A stretch of 5,847 nucleotides of DNA. Origin: Anaerolineales bacterium (GTDB lineage Bacteria; Chloroflexota; Anaerolineae; Anaerolineales; UBA4823). Numbering within the stretch: the first letter of the stretch is position 1; each line of letters opens with the position of its first letter. Both the position numbers and the translations under genes were made by a program. Positions 1 to 5,847 of the stretch are shown here, one piece after another. Where the stretch lies: assembly GCA_022865865.1 (NCBI GenBank), contig JALHTN010000349.1:1-5847 (forward strand). Direction: 5' to 3'. The notes beneath the pieces were generated by a model. That model searched no databases. It was not told the DNA's origin and worked only from the letters and a program-made list of their open reading frames with translations.

Positions 1-88
1 CCTCTCAGGTATCATGATCTATTTCAGCGATCTGGCATATGCATAGCTACAGACTTAAAGAAGGTTTATTGGCTTAATATCCATGTAA

Positions 89-119
89 ATCAAGCTCGTT
101 CCTGATGGACGAGCTTGAT
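89..119 (-). terminator. Stem-loop after the AOR gene, probable terminator
   Basis: ATCAAGCTCGT (89-99) and ACGAGCTTGAT (109-119) form a perfect 11-bp stem with a 9-base loop, 58 bases beyond the AOR stop. On the minus strand the tail is only TTACATGG, so the U tract is weak. On the plus strand the stem is followed by AAAAG. The position at the end of the moaD-AOR unit makes a terminator or a 3'-end stabilising hairpin the best reading. Confidence 0.55.
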
Positions 120-177
120 AAAAGTTGAATAACGCTATGGGTGAATAATCTCTTGGGTCCTTGGCAAACCAATTTCA

Positions 178-2109
178 CTAGCCCTGGCTCATAACGACCC
201 ATTCCAGATCTAAATCCTCAAGCTTTTCACGGGTGGGAACCCCTGTCTCGATTTCCCAACCGCAAAACTCGAAGTACTTATCCAACGCAGACTCTACTTC
301 AGCCCGGTCAAGCTGCCAACCATCACTCACACCACCTATTAAAGGTTTGAAAAGTTTTTCGGGGACCACATCTGCTTTGCGGTCAATGCCTTCACGCGCA
401 TTGAACGCCCGCATCATGTTGAGCCGCCGTTCTCCAACCTTCTGCAGTTCCTCAAAACTGACACCTTCCCAACCTGTAACGACTTGTACCAACTTGAGCA
501 TATCTTCTGGACCATAAAGCTGCCACGCTGGACCGTAAACAAACTGGCACAGGTTCAGGCTATCCATAGCACTATACATATGTTGGGATACCATCGCAAA
601 ACGGATTTTCTCATCACTCAACGATCGAGTTTCCTGCCCTTCACTGAATCCCAAAACAGCCATGCGATCGGAATAAAACTCAAAGTCACCTTCGATGGCT
701 GGATCATGCTCGTGAGATTGGTGATCTGCGCCGAATGGGTTTGTGGTGTATATCACCGCCAGGGAGCGTTTGACACGCGGCATGTGTGCCGGTGCCTCCT
801 GACCTTTGAAAGTGATCAGATAAGCCTCGGTTCCACGACCTATCTGCCTTGCTGCACGCTCAGATCCTTCAGCCAACAAATCCCCGAATCCTTCGCGCTG
901 GCCGATACGCTCCGTTAATTGAACCATCGCATCAGCATTACCCCAGGACAGATCAAGACCATCCGTATCAGCTAAAGTCAATTTACCTTCATTGAATGCC
1001 TCGAATGCCCAGGCGATGGTCGCCCCGCAAGATATGGAATCCATACCATATTTATTGCATAATTCACTGGCTTTAGCTATCGCAGCCAAATCATCGATGG
1101 CGCAGTAATTGCCAAATGTGGAGGTAGTTTCATACTCCGGGCCACCATAAAGCGGATCGACTTGATACTTACCTTCAGTAATCTCTACCACCCGCTTACA
1201 GCGCACGGTGCAGGCATAGCAGGTATCCCGACCTTCCCGATCCTGTTTTCCTTCTGGTGCACCTCTCAATATTGTGTCGTACATGGTCGTGCCATCGATT
1301 GCCTCCCACCCATCGAAAACCCCGCTGTTATAGTTATATGTCGGTAAAGTTCCGGAAGTTTGGTTTGAACCGGTTGTCTCAGCGGTTCCGTACTTCGCTA
1401 ACCCGGCGATATCGGAATCAGCAAGGTTGACAGCGCCCCACCTTGCCAGTTCATTAAGTCCAGCTTTGTCAGCCACACTCGGGCGCTTTTTACCACGCAC
1501 CGCAACTGCTTTCAGGTTCTTTGAACCCATCACAGCACCCATCCCTGTGCGACCATTTGCCCGATTGGACATGCTGAAGATGCCGGCAAAACGAACAAGT
1601 TTTTCTCCAGCGGGACCAATCTGCAGCACTTCTATCTTATTGTCGTCCAACTCTTGCTTGAGAGCAGCTTCGGCTTCACCTGTTATCTGGCCCCATAAAT
1701 GAGATGCGTCCCTCAGTTCGTATTGGCCATCATGAATCCACAGGTAGACTGGTTTTTCGGCTTTACCCTTGATCACAATTGCATCGAAACCTGCAAATTT
1801 TAATTCCGCAGGAAAGAACCCTCCTCCCTGAGAGTCGCCGATCCCACCTGTCAGAGGAGACTTTGCAGCGGCTGTCATTCGGCTCTGACCCGAAATAGCT
1901 GTCCCGGTCAGGACGCTGAGAGCCAATACCAAGATGTTTTCTGGTCCCAGTGGATCTACCCCAGCTGGTAATTCATTAAGCAGGTAGTACATGGCCAGCG
2001 CACTACCTCCCATGTATTTGCGATAAAAAGCCTCCTCAGGTTCTTCGACACTGAGCAAACCGCTGCTGAGATCCACATGCAAGATTTTTCCAGTATAGCC
2101 GTGAGACAT
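178..2109 (-). CDS. Aldehyde ferredoxin oxidoreductase family protein (tungsten-bispterin, [4Fe-4S])
   Basis: This 643-residue protein has the full AOR-family length and layout. An N-terminal AFOR_N domain covers about residues 4-207 and the AFOR_C region about 212-615. Visible landmarks are the pterin-binding stretch SGQSRMTAAAKSPLTGG (73-89), RTGMGAVMGSKNLKAVAVRG (187-206) and an iron-sulfur motif C-x2-C-x3-C (Cys297, Cys300, Cys304). The fourth cysteine is Cys521 in DSLNLC, matching the spacing of Cys288/291/295/494 in Pyrococcus furiosus AOR. PEYE (324-327) and GADH (460-463, His463) match the region of the active-site Glu and His. The family oxidises aldehydes to acids, or does the reverse, in the cytoplasm using ferredoxin. 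The substrate cannot be read here, and related enzymes such as BamB of class II benzoyl-CoA reductase use other substrates. The ATG is preceded by AGGAGAG about 8 bases upstream. It lies 39 bases downstream of the MoaD-like gene, so the two are probably co-transcribed. No ferredoxin-like partner subunit is adjacent. Confidence 0.95.
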   Translation of the reverse strand: MSHGYTGKILHVDLSSGLLSVEEPEEAFYRKYMGGSALAMYYLLNELPAGVDPLGPENILVLALSVLTGTAISGQSRMTAAAKSPLTGGIGDSQGGGFFPAELKFAGFDAIVIKGKAEKPVYLWIHDGQYELRDASHLWGQITGEAEAALKQELDDNKIEVLQIGPAGEKLVRFAGIFSMSNRANGRTGMGAVMGSKNLKAVAVRGKKRPSVADKAGLNELARWGAVNLADSDIAGLAKYGTAETTGSNQTSGTLPTYNYNSGVFDGWEAIDGTTMYDTILRGAPEGKQDREGRDTCYACTVRCKRVVEITEGKYQVDPLYGGPEYETTSTFGNYCAIDDLAAIAKASELCNKYGMDSISCGATIAWAFEAFNEGKLTLADTDGLDLSWGNADAMVQLTERIGQREGFGDLLAEGSERAARQIGRGTEAYLITFKGQEAPAHMPRVKRSLAVIYTTNPFGADHQSHEHDPAIEGDFEFYSDRMAVLGFSEGQETRSLSDEKIRFAMVSQHMYSAMDSLNLCQFVYGPAWQLYGPEDMLKLVQVVTGWEGVSFEELQKVGERRLNMMRAFNAREGIDRKADVVPEKLFKPLIGGVSDGWQLDRAEVESALDKYFEFCGWEIETGVPTREKLEDLDLEWVVMSQG

Positions 2110-2148
2110 TTTTCTCTCTCCTATAGATAGGTCTGATCCATTTTGCGG

Positions 2149-2394
2149 TCAGATAAAACAACCACCGCTTATCGATGAAAATATCTTGACTTCATCCCCA
2201 TCCTGCAATCTTTGTGACCGGTCTGATTCATGGACACCATTCACGCTGATCACTACCCGGCGGGATATGTCAAGCTCAATCAGCAGGTCGGCTAGCGTGG
2301 TGCCTTCCTTCATCTGAAAGACTGCGCGCCCCTCAGCTTCGGGAGGCAGCTTCTCTCTCAAGATTGAATAGAGTTGCACATGAATATCTAACAT
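2149..2394 (-). CDS. MoaD/ThiS-family sulfur-carrier protein with a C-terminal extension after Gly-Gly
   Basis: This 81-residue protein has the beta-grasp pattern of MoaD: MLDIHVQLYSILREKL at the start, a central DLLIELDISRRVVISVNG, and DGDEVKIFSSISGG near the end. MoaD-type proteins carry sulfur as a C-terminal thiocarboxylate for molybdopterin synthesis, and small MoaD-like genes often sit beside AOR genes. Here the diglycine (Gly77-Gly78) is not terminal: Cys79-Phe80-Ile81 follow before a TGA stop. I checked these codons on the reverse strand (GGT GGT TGT TTT ATC TGA), and no single-base shift nearby would end the protein at Gly-Gly. The protein may therefore need trimming before activation, as with QbsE-type carriers. 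The start fits the family, but no Shine-Dalgarno motif is visible upstream (TTTTTTGAATAA before ATG), so initiation may be weak or leaderless. It is the first gene of the unit with the AOR. A ThiS-like or other sulfur-transfer role is possible, but the AOR context favours pterin-cofactor assembly. Confidence 0.88.
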   Translation of the reverse strand: MLDIHVQLYSILREKLPPEAEGRAVFQMKEGTTLADLLIELDISRRVVISVNGVHESDRSQRLQDGDEVKIFSSISGGCFI

Positions 2395-2424
2395 TTATTC
2401 AAAAAATCAATGATCTAATCTATC

Positions 2425-2580
2425 ATGATCGTGCATCAAGTAGTTTTCCAATCAGGCGTAACCGCGCACATTATTGCTGTTGGGATTACAGTTAATATTA
2501 CCACTGACCAGGAAGTTCTCACTCGCCTCACGAACAATCATAATCTAGTAATCGTGGATTTTAGAAGAGAAATTTCATAA
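2425..2580 (+). CDS. Possible small ORF of 51 codons, unrecognised
   Basis: An ATG-to-TAA frame on the plus strand encodes 51 residues beginning MIVHQVVFQSGVTAHIIAVG and ending LVIVDFRREIS. The alternating hydrophobic pattern would suit beta strands, and it is the longest frame filling this part of the gap. Against it, no Shine-Dalgarno motif precedes the ATG and only 30 bases separate it from the divergent moaD start. It would also overlap the region that should carry the moaD promoter. I recognise no family. It may be a gene remnant or chance. Confidence 0.15.
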   Translation: MIVHQVVFQSGVTAHIIAVGITVNITTDQEVLTRLTNNHNLVIVDFRREIS

Positions 2581-2677
2581 GCCTGGATCCAAAGGACATA
2601 ATCTTTCCACAGCATCTAAATTGTATTCGACCCATCTCTAAATTCCTGATAAGGGATCTTTCCCCCATCCAATTTAT

Positions 2678-2691
2678 AAAACCCGGGTTTT
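2678..2691. terminator. AAAACCCGGGTTTT palindrome, weak candidate terminator
   Basis: This is a gapless 14-bp palindrome, 124 bases downstream of the permease stop. As RNA only about five pairs with a CCGG loop can form. It is T-rich on both flanks: plus strand GTTTTTAGTTTTTC, minus strand GGGTTTTATAAATT. It could end transcription in either direction, but the stem is short and mostly A-U, so support is weak. Confidence 0.28.
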
Positions 2692-2814
2692 TAGTTTTTC
2701 ATCAAGAAGTCAAATTCTTGTGGAACATTGTTCATATTCGATTGAAATCTTATCCATTAATGTTGATGTATTTCACCCATCAGCTCTATCGGATGGTCTG
2801 TGGCAGGTGTTAGA

Positions 2815-3594
2815 TTATCTAAGAGATTTCTTGAAAGTGCTGGAAGCCAACCACATGCCAAGGGCGATGAAGATCGCAATGGCCACGAAACACAGCCATA
2901 AAGGTATTCCATCTACCTGTGCGAGTTGAACACCGTTATCTAAAACCATATAGCGCAAACCGGTAACAACGTAGGTGGTCGGATTGATCAAGGCACCAAT
3001 TCGCATCCAGGTGGGCATGGTTTGAAGAGGATAAAGGGCGTTGCTGAGGAATAACAGCGGGAGATTGAGGAGCATGATCATGGCGTGATATGCTCCAGGG
3101 TTGTCGGTGCTGGAAGCCATGGCAAGCGCAATACCCGCAAAACCTAATGTAAACCCGCTGACCAGCACCAATCCGCCCAACCAGCCCAGGGGATTCGAAG
3201 TTAGATTGGCACCCACTATAAGACCAACGATCAAGATGACCAGAGATTGGATCAATCCTTTTGAAACCGTGCTCAACGCATTTCCCATCAATATGCTGAG
3301 GCGCGGGATCGGCGCGGCCAGGTACTCTTTCACAATGCCTTGAAGCCTTTCATTTAGCCATGTTGAGCCACCACCAATCGCGCCACCAGAGGCGGTCAGG
3401 GCGATGATACCTGGAAGCATGAAGGTGATATAGAAATCCTCACCACCTGGCATGGAAGGTCCCAACAAACTGCCCATTCCCACCCCAAAAAGTACCACCC
3501 ACAAGATGGGCTGTATCAGCATGCCTGACATTTCCATCTGGTTGCGGAGGGACTTGACCATATGTTTATTCCATAATGTGATTGCTGCACTCAT
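2815..3594 (-). CDS. ABC-2 type transporter permease (DrrB-like)
   Basis: This 259-residue integral membrane protein has the size of an ABC-2 permease. About six hydrophobic segments are visible, near residues 25-45, 55-77, 103-128, 137-161, 170-190 and 232-252. Two family signatures stand out. One is the cytoplasmic coupling segment NERLQGIVKEYLAAPIPR (81-98) between the second and third helices. The other is the late motif FLSNALYPLQTMPTWM (182-197), followed by NPTTYVVTGLR. In this family the permease pairs with a DrrA-type ATPase, probably as a dimer, and exports drugs, lipids or antimicrobial compounds. The substrate is not readable. The gene lies 45 bases after the ATPase gene and has its own AGGAG about 7 bases before the ATG, so it is the last gene of the PadR-ATPase-permease unit. 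The C terminus ends in the basic STFKKSLR, as is common for a cytoplasmic tail. Confidence 0.93.
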   Translation of the reverse strand: MSAAITLWNKHMVKSLRNQMEMSGMLIQPILWVVLFGVGMGSLLGPSMPGGEDFYITFMLPGIIALTASGGAIGGGSTWLNERLQGIVKEYLAAPIPRLSILMGNALSTVSKGLIQSLVILIVGLIVGANLTSNPLGWLGGLVLVSGFTLGFAGIALAMASSTDNPGAYHAMIMLLNLPLLFLSNALYPLQTMPTWMRIGALINPTTYVVTGLRYMVLDNGVQLAQVDGIPLWLCFVAIAIFIALGMWLASSTFKKSLR

Positions 3595-3639
3595 AATATT
3601 CTCCTAATTATTTGTAAAATTCTCAGTGGTTTGTTGATC

Positions 3640-4599
3640 CTAGTCCCTGAACTGACGACCCGTATATTTTAGGAACACGTCTCCCAGGCTGGGTTTAGCA
3701 ACTGAGATATCTTCGACAGAATAACCCGTTTCATTGGCCAGGGTGATGATCTCAACCAGGCGGCGACTGCCAGAATCGACACCTATTTGGATGACACCGT
3801 TTCCGGTAGTAATCGTCTCACAGCATGAGAGGTCATTCACTTTCGTGGTGAAATCATCGTGATTCCCCTGACCGGTGATGGTGATCACATCCGCGCCCAT
3901 CTGATCCACCAGTTCGCCGGGCGTGCCCTCGGCCAGCAGCTTTCCATGGTCAATGATCGCGACCTTGTCAGAAAGCTTTTCAGCTTCATCCATATAGTGT
4001 GTGGTCAACAGAACGCTCATTCCCCGCTTCTCTTTCAACTCAACAATATAATCCCCAATCCTCGCCCGGCTTTGGGGATCGAGTCCCAAGGTAGGCTCAT
4101 CAAGGAAAAGCACCTTTGGATCTGTCATTAGCCCCCTGATCAGTTCGAGCCGGCGCTTCATCCCGCCGGAATAGGTGCTGATGGTCCGTTTGGCAGCCTC
4201 TTCCAACTCCACCAGGGCCAGTAATTCGGAGATCTTCGCCTGACGCTGATCCTTGCTCATACCATACAGCCGGGCGTGATAATCCAGCGCCTGTCTGCCG
4301 GTAAGTTCGTCATCCAGGGTTGTTTCCTGGAAGGTGACACCGATTGAATTTCGAACGTCATTTGCCTGCTTAACCACATCAAAACCTGCGACCTTAGCGC
4401 TGCCTTCACTCGGTTCTAATAGTGTTGTCAGCATATTAATAGTCGTCGTCTTACCAGCACCATTCGGTCCCAGCAGGGCATAGATCGTGTTCGATTCGAT
4501 TGCCAGGTCAATTCCATCAACTGCGAGGATGTCATCACCAAAGCGTTTGACCAATCCTTTGGCTTCGATGGCCAGGTTTGTTCTTGATGCTTCACTCAT
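3640..4599 (-). CDS. ABC transporter ATP-binding protein (DrrA-like, with DUF4162-type C-terminus)
   Basis: This 319-residue nucleotide-binding subunit of an exporter has all ATPase motifs intact: Walker A GPNGAGKTT (44-52), Q-loop TFQET (Gln91), signature YSGGM (143-147), Walker B VLFLDEP (163-169, catalytic Glu168), D-loop GLDPQSR (172-178) and the H-loop TTHYMDEAEKL (His201). The region after about residue 230, ending in PSLGDVFLKYTGRQFRD, is the C-terminal extension typical of daunorubicin-resistance-type (DrrA) ATPases, usually matched as DUF4162. The protein energises export through the adjacent ABC-2 permease. Its ATG overlaps the end of padR by 8 bases (ATGAGTGA), which suggests translational coupling. 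A strong AAAGGAGA lies inside the padR coding end, about 8 bases upstream. The start is fixed by that ribosome binding site and by the family N-terminus. Nothing is truncated or missing. Confidence 0.95.
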   Translation of the reverse strand: MSEASRTNLAIEAKGLVKRFGDDILAVDGIDLAIESNTIYALLGPNGAGKTTTINMLTTLLEPSEGSAKVAGFDVVKQANDVRNSIGVTFQETTLDDELTGRQALDYHARLYGMSKDQRQAKISELLALVELEEAAKRTISTYSGGMKRRLELIRGLMTDPKVLFLDEPTLGLDPQSRARIGDYIVELKEKRGMSVLLTTHYMDEAEKLSDKVAIIDHGKLLAEGTPGELVDQMGADVITITGQGNHDDFTTKVNDLSCCETITTGNGVIQIGVDSGSRRLVEIITLANETGYSVEDISVAKPSLGDVFLKYTGRQFRD

Positions 4600-5173
4600 A
4601 ATAGTCTTCTCCTTTTATATCTGGTTGGGATGGGGGATGGATGTAAATTTCATCCCCAAGTTCCCCATCCGAGGACTCGAGGCGGTCGATCACTTCAGCT
4701 AGCCATTCAAGATCAGTCTCCAGGTGGCGAATCTGGTGGTCGATGGTTAATTGGAACGATCCATGGTGACTTTCGTTTGAATTCATGGATGCAATTTTCT
4801 CTGAAATAGAGTTGTGCCGCTCTTTCAGGAGCAGAAGGACTTCTTCCGTTGGGAGAGTATCCAGAAAAGCCAGACAGACTGTGCTGGCATACTCGGCTGG
4901 CTCGTATTGGACAAGGCACCTTCTGAGGTATTTCTGGAACTGAATTTCTCCACTTTCAGTGAGGGAATAAATTCTTCGAGTCGGTCGTTTGCCGACCTGC
5001 TCATCGCGGAAAGTAATCCAGCCCTGCTCAGTCATCATGTGCAGCAAACGGTAGGCTGTGGGTTTGGTAAGGTTAATGCTGGAGCCAAGGTGGATATCAA
5101 TCAGATCGTTAATCTGGTACCCATACATCTCTTGCCGGCGAAGCAATCCGAGCAGAAGCAGCTTTCTTTCCAT
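4592..5173 (-). CDS. PadR family transcriptional regulator
   Basis: This 193-residue regulator has a PadR winged-helix domain at about residues 4-80: LLLLGLLRRQEMYGYQI, then LTKPTAYRLLHMMTEQGWI as the recognition region, then the wing with RRIYSLTESG. The acidic, helical C-terminal half (about 85-170) fits the coiled dimerisation arm of the longer PadR subfamily. The last 25 residues are polar with two prolines and look disordered. PadR proteins usually repress the gene beside them and release DNA on binding an inducer, as LmrR does for the LmrCD drug exporter. Here the gene precedes, and overlaps by 8 bases, the ABC ATPase gene. Upstream are a good promoter and a perfect palindrome near the predicted start of transcription, so autorepression of the whole exporter operon is likely. 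AGGGTGA lies 4 bases before the ATG and supports this start. The inducing ligand is unknown. Confidence 0.94.
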   Translation of the reverse strand: MERKLLLLGLLRRQEMYGYQINDLIDIHLGSSINLTKPTAYRLLHMMTEQGWITFRDEQVGKRPTRRIYSLTESGEIQFQKYLRRCLVQYEPAEYASTVCLAFLDTLPTEEVLLLLKERHNSISEKIASMNSNESHHGSFQLTIDHQIRHLETDLEWLAEVIDRLESSDGELGDEIYIHPPSQPDIKGEDYYE

Positions 5174-5197
5174 GATTTCACCCTATAATTATTCTAA

Positions 5198-5219
5198 TAT
5201 TAGTCCATATGGACTAATA
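5198..5219. promoter_or_regulatory. Perfect 22-bp palindrome, probable PadR operator
   Basis: The sequence TATTAGTCCAT followed directly by its reverse complement ATGGACTAATA forms a gapless 11+11 palindrome centred between 5208 and 5209. It begins 7 bases downstream of the predicted -10, so it covers the expected transcription start and early leader. A repressor bound there would block polymerase. An overlapping 10-bp palindrome CTAATATTAG lies at 5194-5203. I saw no second copy of the site elsewhere in the window, which argues for local autoregulation. Binding by this PadR is inferred from position. Confidence 0.72.
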
Positions 5220-5226
5220 GGTTTGG

Positions 5227-5255
5227 ATTATATCGAATTAAGAATATGGGGTCAA
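5227..5255 (-). promoter_or_regulatory. Predicted sigma70-type promoter of the padR-ABC exporter operon
   Basis: On the minus strand a -35 hexamer TTGACC (5250-5255) and a perfect -10 TATAAT (5227-5232) are separated by exactly 17 bases. This is the best promoter in the window and it points at padR. Transcription would start near 5220, leaving a leader of about 47 bases before the ATG. Confidence 0.78.
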
Positions 5256-5632
5256 GGAGATCAGTATTATAAATATATTAGAAACGGGCTTCTTCTCGAA
5301 GCCCAAATAGATTCCTCTCAACAATTCCATCATCACATCATGTTGGCTTCCCCCCTGCATGCAAATTTCAGGTTCAATCTTTTTTTAATGATCTACTGTC
5401 TCGAAAAATTCACTAGCCGTTGACAATTATCTGTGAAACTTATCCAGCATGAGGTCGTAGTACGTCAATTCTTGATAAGGATATACCTGATAGCAGAAAC
5501 GCTGTATCCAATTGCTGATCCTGATTTATTTCTTGGATATGTGGCATTTCTGTTTATTGTTGACTTTCCAATTGGAAAAGGAATTGGGGATAGCTATCGA
5601 TGACAGAGAAGAGCCTATGGTCTGGCTGAATT
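5256..5632. other. Intergenic stretch between the padR promoter and the FAD oxidoreductase
   Basis: Apart from the hairpin at 5286-5304 I see no gene in these 377 bases; all frames are short or lack family features. Two small perfect palindromes lie just after the oxidoreductase stop: TTTCCAATTGGAAA at 5565-5578 and GATAGCTATC at 5589-5598. Neither is followed by a U tract. A TTGACA occurs on the plus strand at 5420-5425 without an acceptable -10 at the right distance and with no gene downstream on that strand. Confidence 0.55.
5286..5304 (-). terminator. Hairpin upstream of the padR promoter, possible insulating terminator
   Basis: GGGCTTC (5286-5292) pairs perfectly with GAAGCCC (5298-5304) across a 5-base loop. 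Read on the minus strand it is followed by GTTTCTAATATATTT, a loose U-rich tail. It sits 31 bases upstream of the padR -35 and about 330 bases after the oxidoreductase stop. It could stop read-through into the exporter operon. The imperfect U tract keeps the call moderate. Confidence 0.5.
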
Positions 5633-5847
5633 CTAATCAATCCGCACACCTTGTTTTTTCAGTGCCAACTGCAGCTTGCTGATTTCCACCTCACTGCAAT
5701 TAACCCCTTCTTTTAGTGAGATTGCCGCAGCCACCCCAGCTCCCTGCCCCGTCACCGTGCAGCACATCATACTTCGCAGCGCCGCATGGGCTAATTTATC
5801 GCTCGAGACACAGCGTCCCGCGACAAGCAGGTTTTCCACCCCTTCCG
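5633..5847 (-). CDS. FAD-dependent oxidoreductase, C-terminal fragment (runs off the right edge)
   Basis: Only the last 70 residues are present. The reading frame stays open to the window edge, so the GTG at 5837-5839 is an internal valine (EGVENLLVAGRC) and not a start. The stretch NLLVAGRCVSSDKLAHAALR, then an MMCCTVTGQGAGVAAA-type segment, is the typical C-terminal FAD-contact and helix region of the FAD_oxidored family (PF12831-like). In that family NLLVAGR...S...R...GQAAG closes the FAD site. The tail EISKLQLALKKQGVRID also matches the short helix that ends many members, and the stop is TAG. The family includes many flavoproteins of unknown substrate, some linked to hydrolase or heterodisulfide-reductase-like partners. 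The substrate cannot be judged from this fragment. It is separated from padR by 459 bases and appears to be a different transcription unit. Confidence 0.85.
   Translation of the reverse strand, partial: EGVENLLVAGRCVSSDKLAHAALRSMMCCTVTGQGAGVAAAISLKEGVNCSEVEISKLQLALKKQGVRID

Larger units (their letters stand above)
2395..2814. other. AT-rich intergenic gap between the exporter and moaD-AOR units
   Basis: These 420 bases hold no recognisable gene. They must contain the end of the exporter transcript and the promoter of the moaD-AOR unit, both on the minus strand. I found no convincing -35/-10 pair. The nearest is a poor extended -10 type TGGTAATAT (minus strand, around 2500) without a matching -35. 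Small inverted repeats are CAAGAA/TTCTTG at 2703-2720, TTAGA/TCTAA at 2810-2822 (touching the permease stop) and the 14-bp palindrome at 2678-2691. One short plus-strand reading frame (2425-2580) is listed separately. Confidence 0.6.

Noticed and set aside
1..105. Plus-strand frame open from the left edge to the TGA at 103-105, possible end of a gene
   Set aside because: Its 34 codons show no recognisable motif. A second frame open from the edge is equally plausible, so a partial gene cannot be supported.
233..918. Plus-strand open frames at 233-517 and 484-918
   Set aside because: They are antisense to the AOR gene, whose frame carries all family motifs. The shadow translations show no recognisable domain.
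2720..2929. Plus-strand 69-codon frame across the permease 3' end
   Set aside because: Most of its length is antisense to the permease. The product has no family resemblance and no good ribosome binding site.
3859..4131. Plus-strand frame inside the ABC ATPase gene
   Set aside because: It is a shadow of the ATPase coding strand, which contains the Walker B, D-loop and H-loop motifs in this span.
4814..5423. Plus-strand frames at 4814-5188 and 5058-5423
   Set aside because: They overlap padR, its promoter and the operator. No ribosome binding site or family pattern was seen, and the PadR domain on the other strand is clear.
5837..5839. GTG as start of a 68-residue protein at the right end
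   Set aside because: The frame continues to the window edge with EGVENLLVAGR, matching the interior of FAD-dependent oxidoreductases. This is therefore a truncated larger gene.
1..5847. CRISPR array, tRNA/rRNA genes, insertion sequence or transposase
   Set aside because: No regularly spaced repeats, no cloverleaf-like segments, and no transposase motifs or terminal inverted repeats were seen on either strand.

Overview
The window is a bacterial chromosomal segment in which every confident gene lies on the minus strand, so transcription runs from high to low coordinates. A tungsten-dependent aldehyde ferredoxin oxidoreductase (AOR) points to an anaerobe. The moderate base composition, the AOR with a dedicated MoaD-like protein, and the PadR/DrrAB-type ABC cassette would suit Chloroflexota (Anaerolineae-like), but that placement is a guess and not something the sequence proves.

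From right to left there are three units. (1) 5633-5847 is the C-terminal end of an FAD-dependent oxidoreductase that runs off the right edge. A 459-base spacer follows. It holds a hairpin (5286-5304), a strong sigma70-type promoter (TTGACC, 17 bases, TATAAT, minus strand) and, beginning 7 bases downstream of the -10, a perfect 22-bp palindrome. (2) 5173-2815 is a three-gene operon: a PadR-family repressor, a DrrA-type ABC ATPase (8-base overlap with padR) and an ABC-2 permease. This is a self-regulated export cassette in which the palindrome is the likely operator. An AT-rich gap of 420 bases follows, with only weak signals. (3) 2394-178 is a two-gene operon: a MoaD/ThiS-like beta-grasp protein and a full-length AOR 39 bases downstream. 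An 11-bp stem-loop (89-119) after the AOR stop is the likely terminator.

The MoaD-like protein probably serves pterin-cofactor assembly for the AOR. Its oddest feature is that three residues (Cys-Phe-Ile) follow the terminal Gly-Gly that must normally be exposed for adenylation and sulfur loading. That suggests a proteolytic maturation step. No ferredoxin-like AOR partner, peptidase or E1-like activating enzyme is encoded in the window. Apart from that tail and the well-formed PadR promoter/operator, the region looks like ordinary anaerobe housekeeping and accessory content. I found no clear undescribed multi-gene system.
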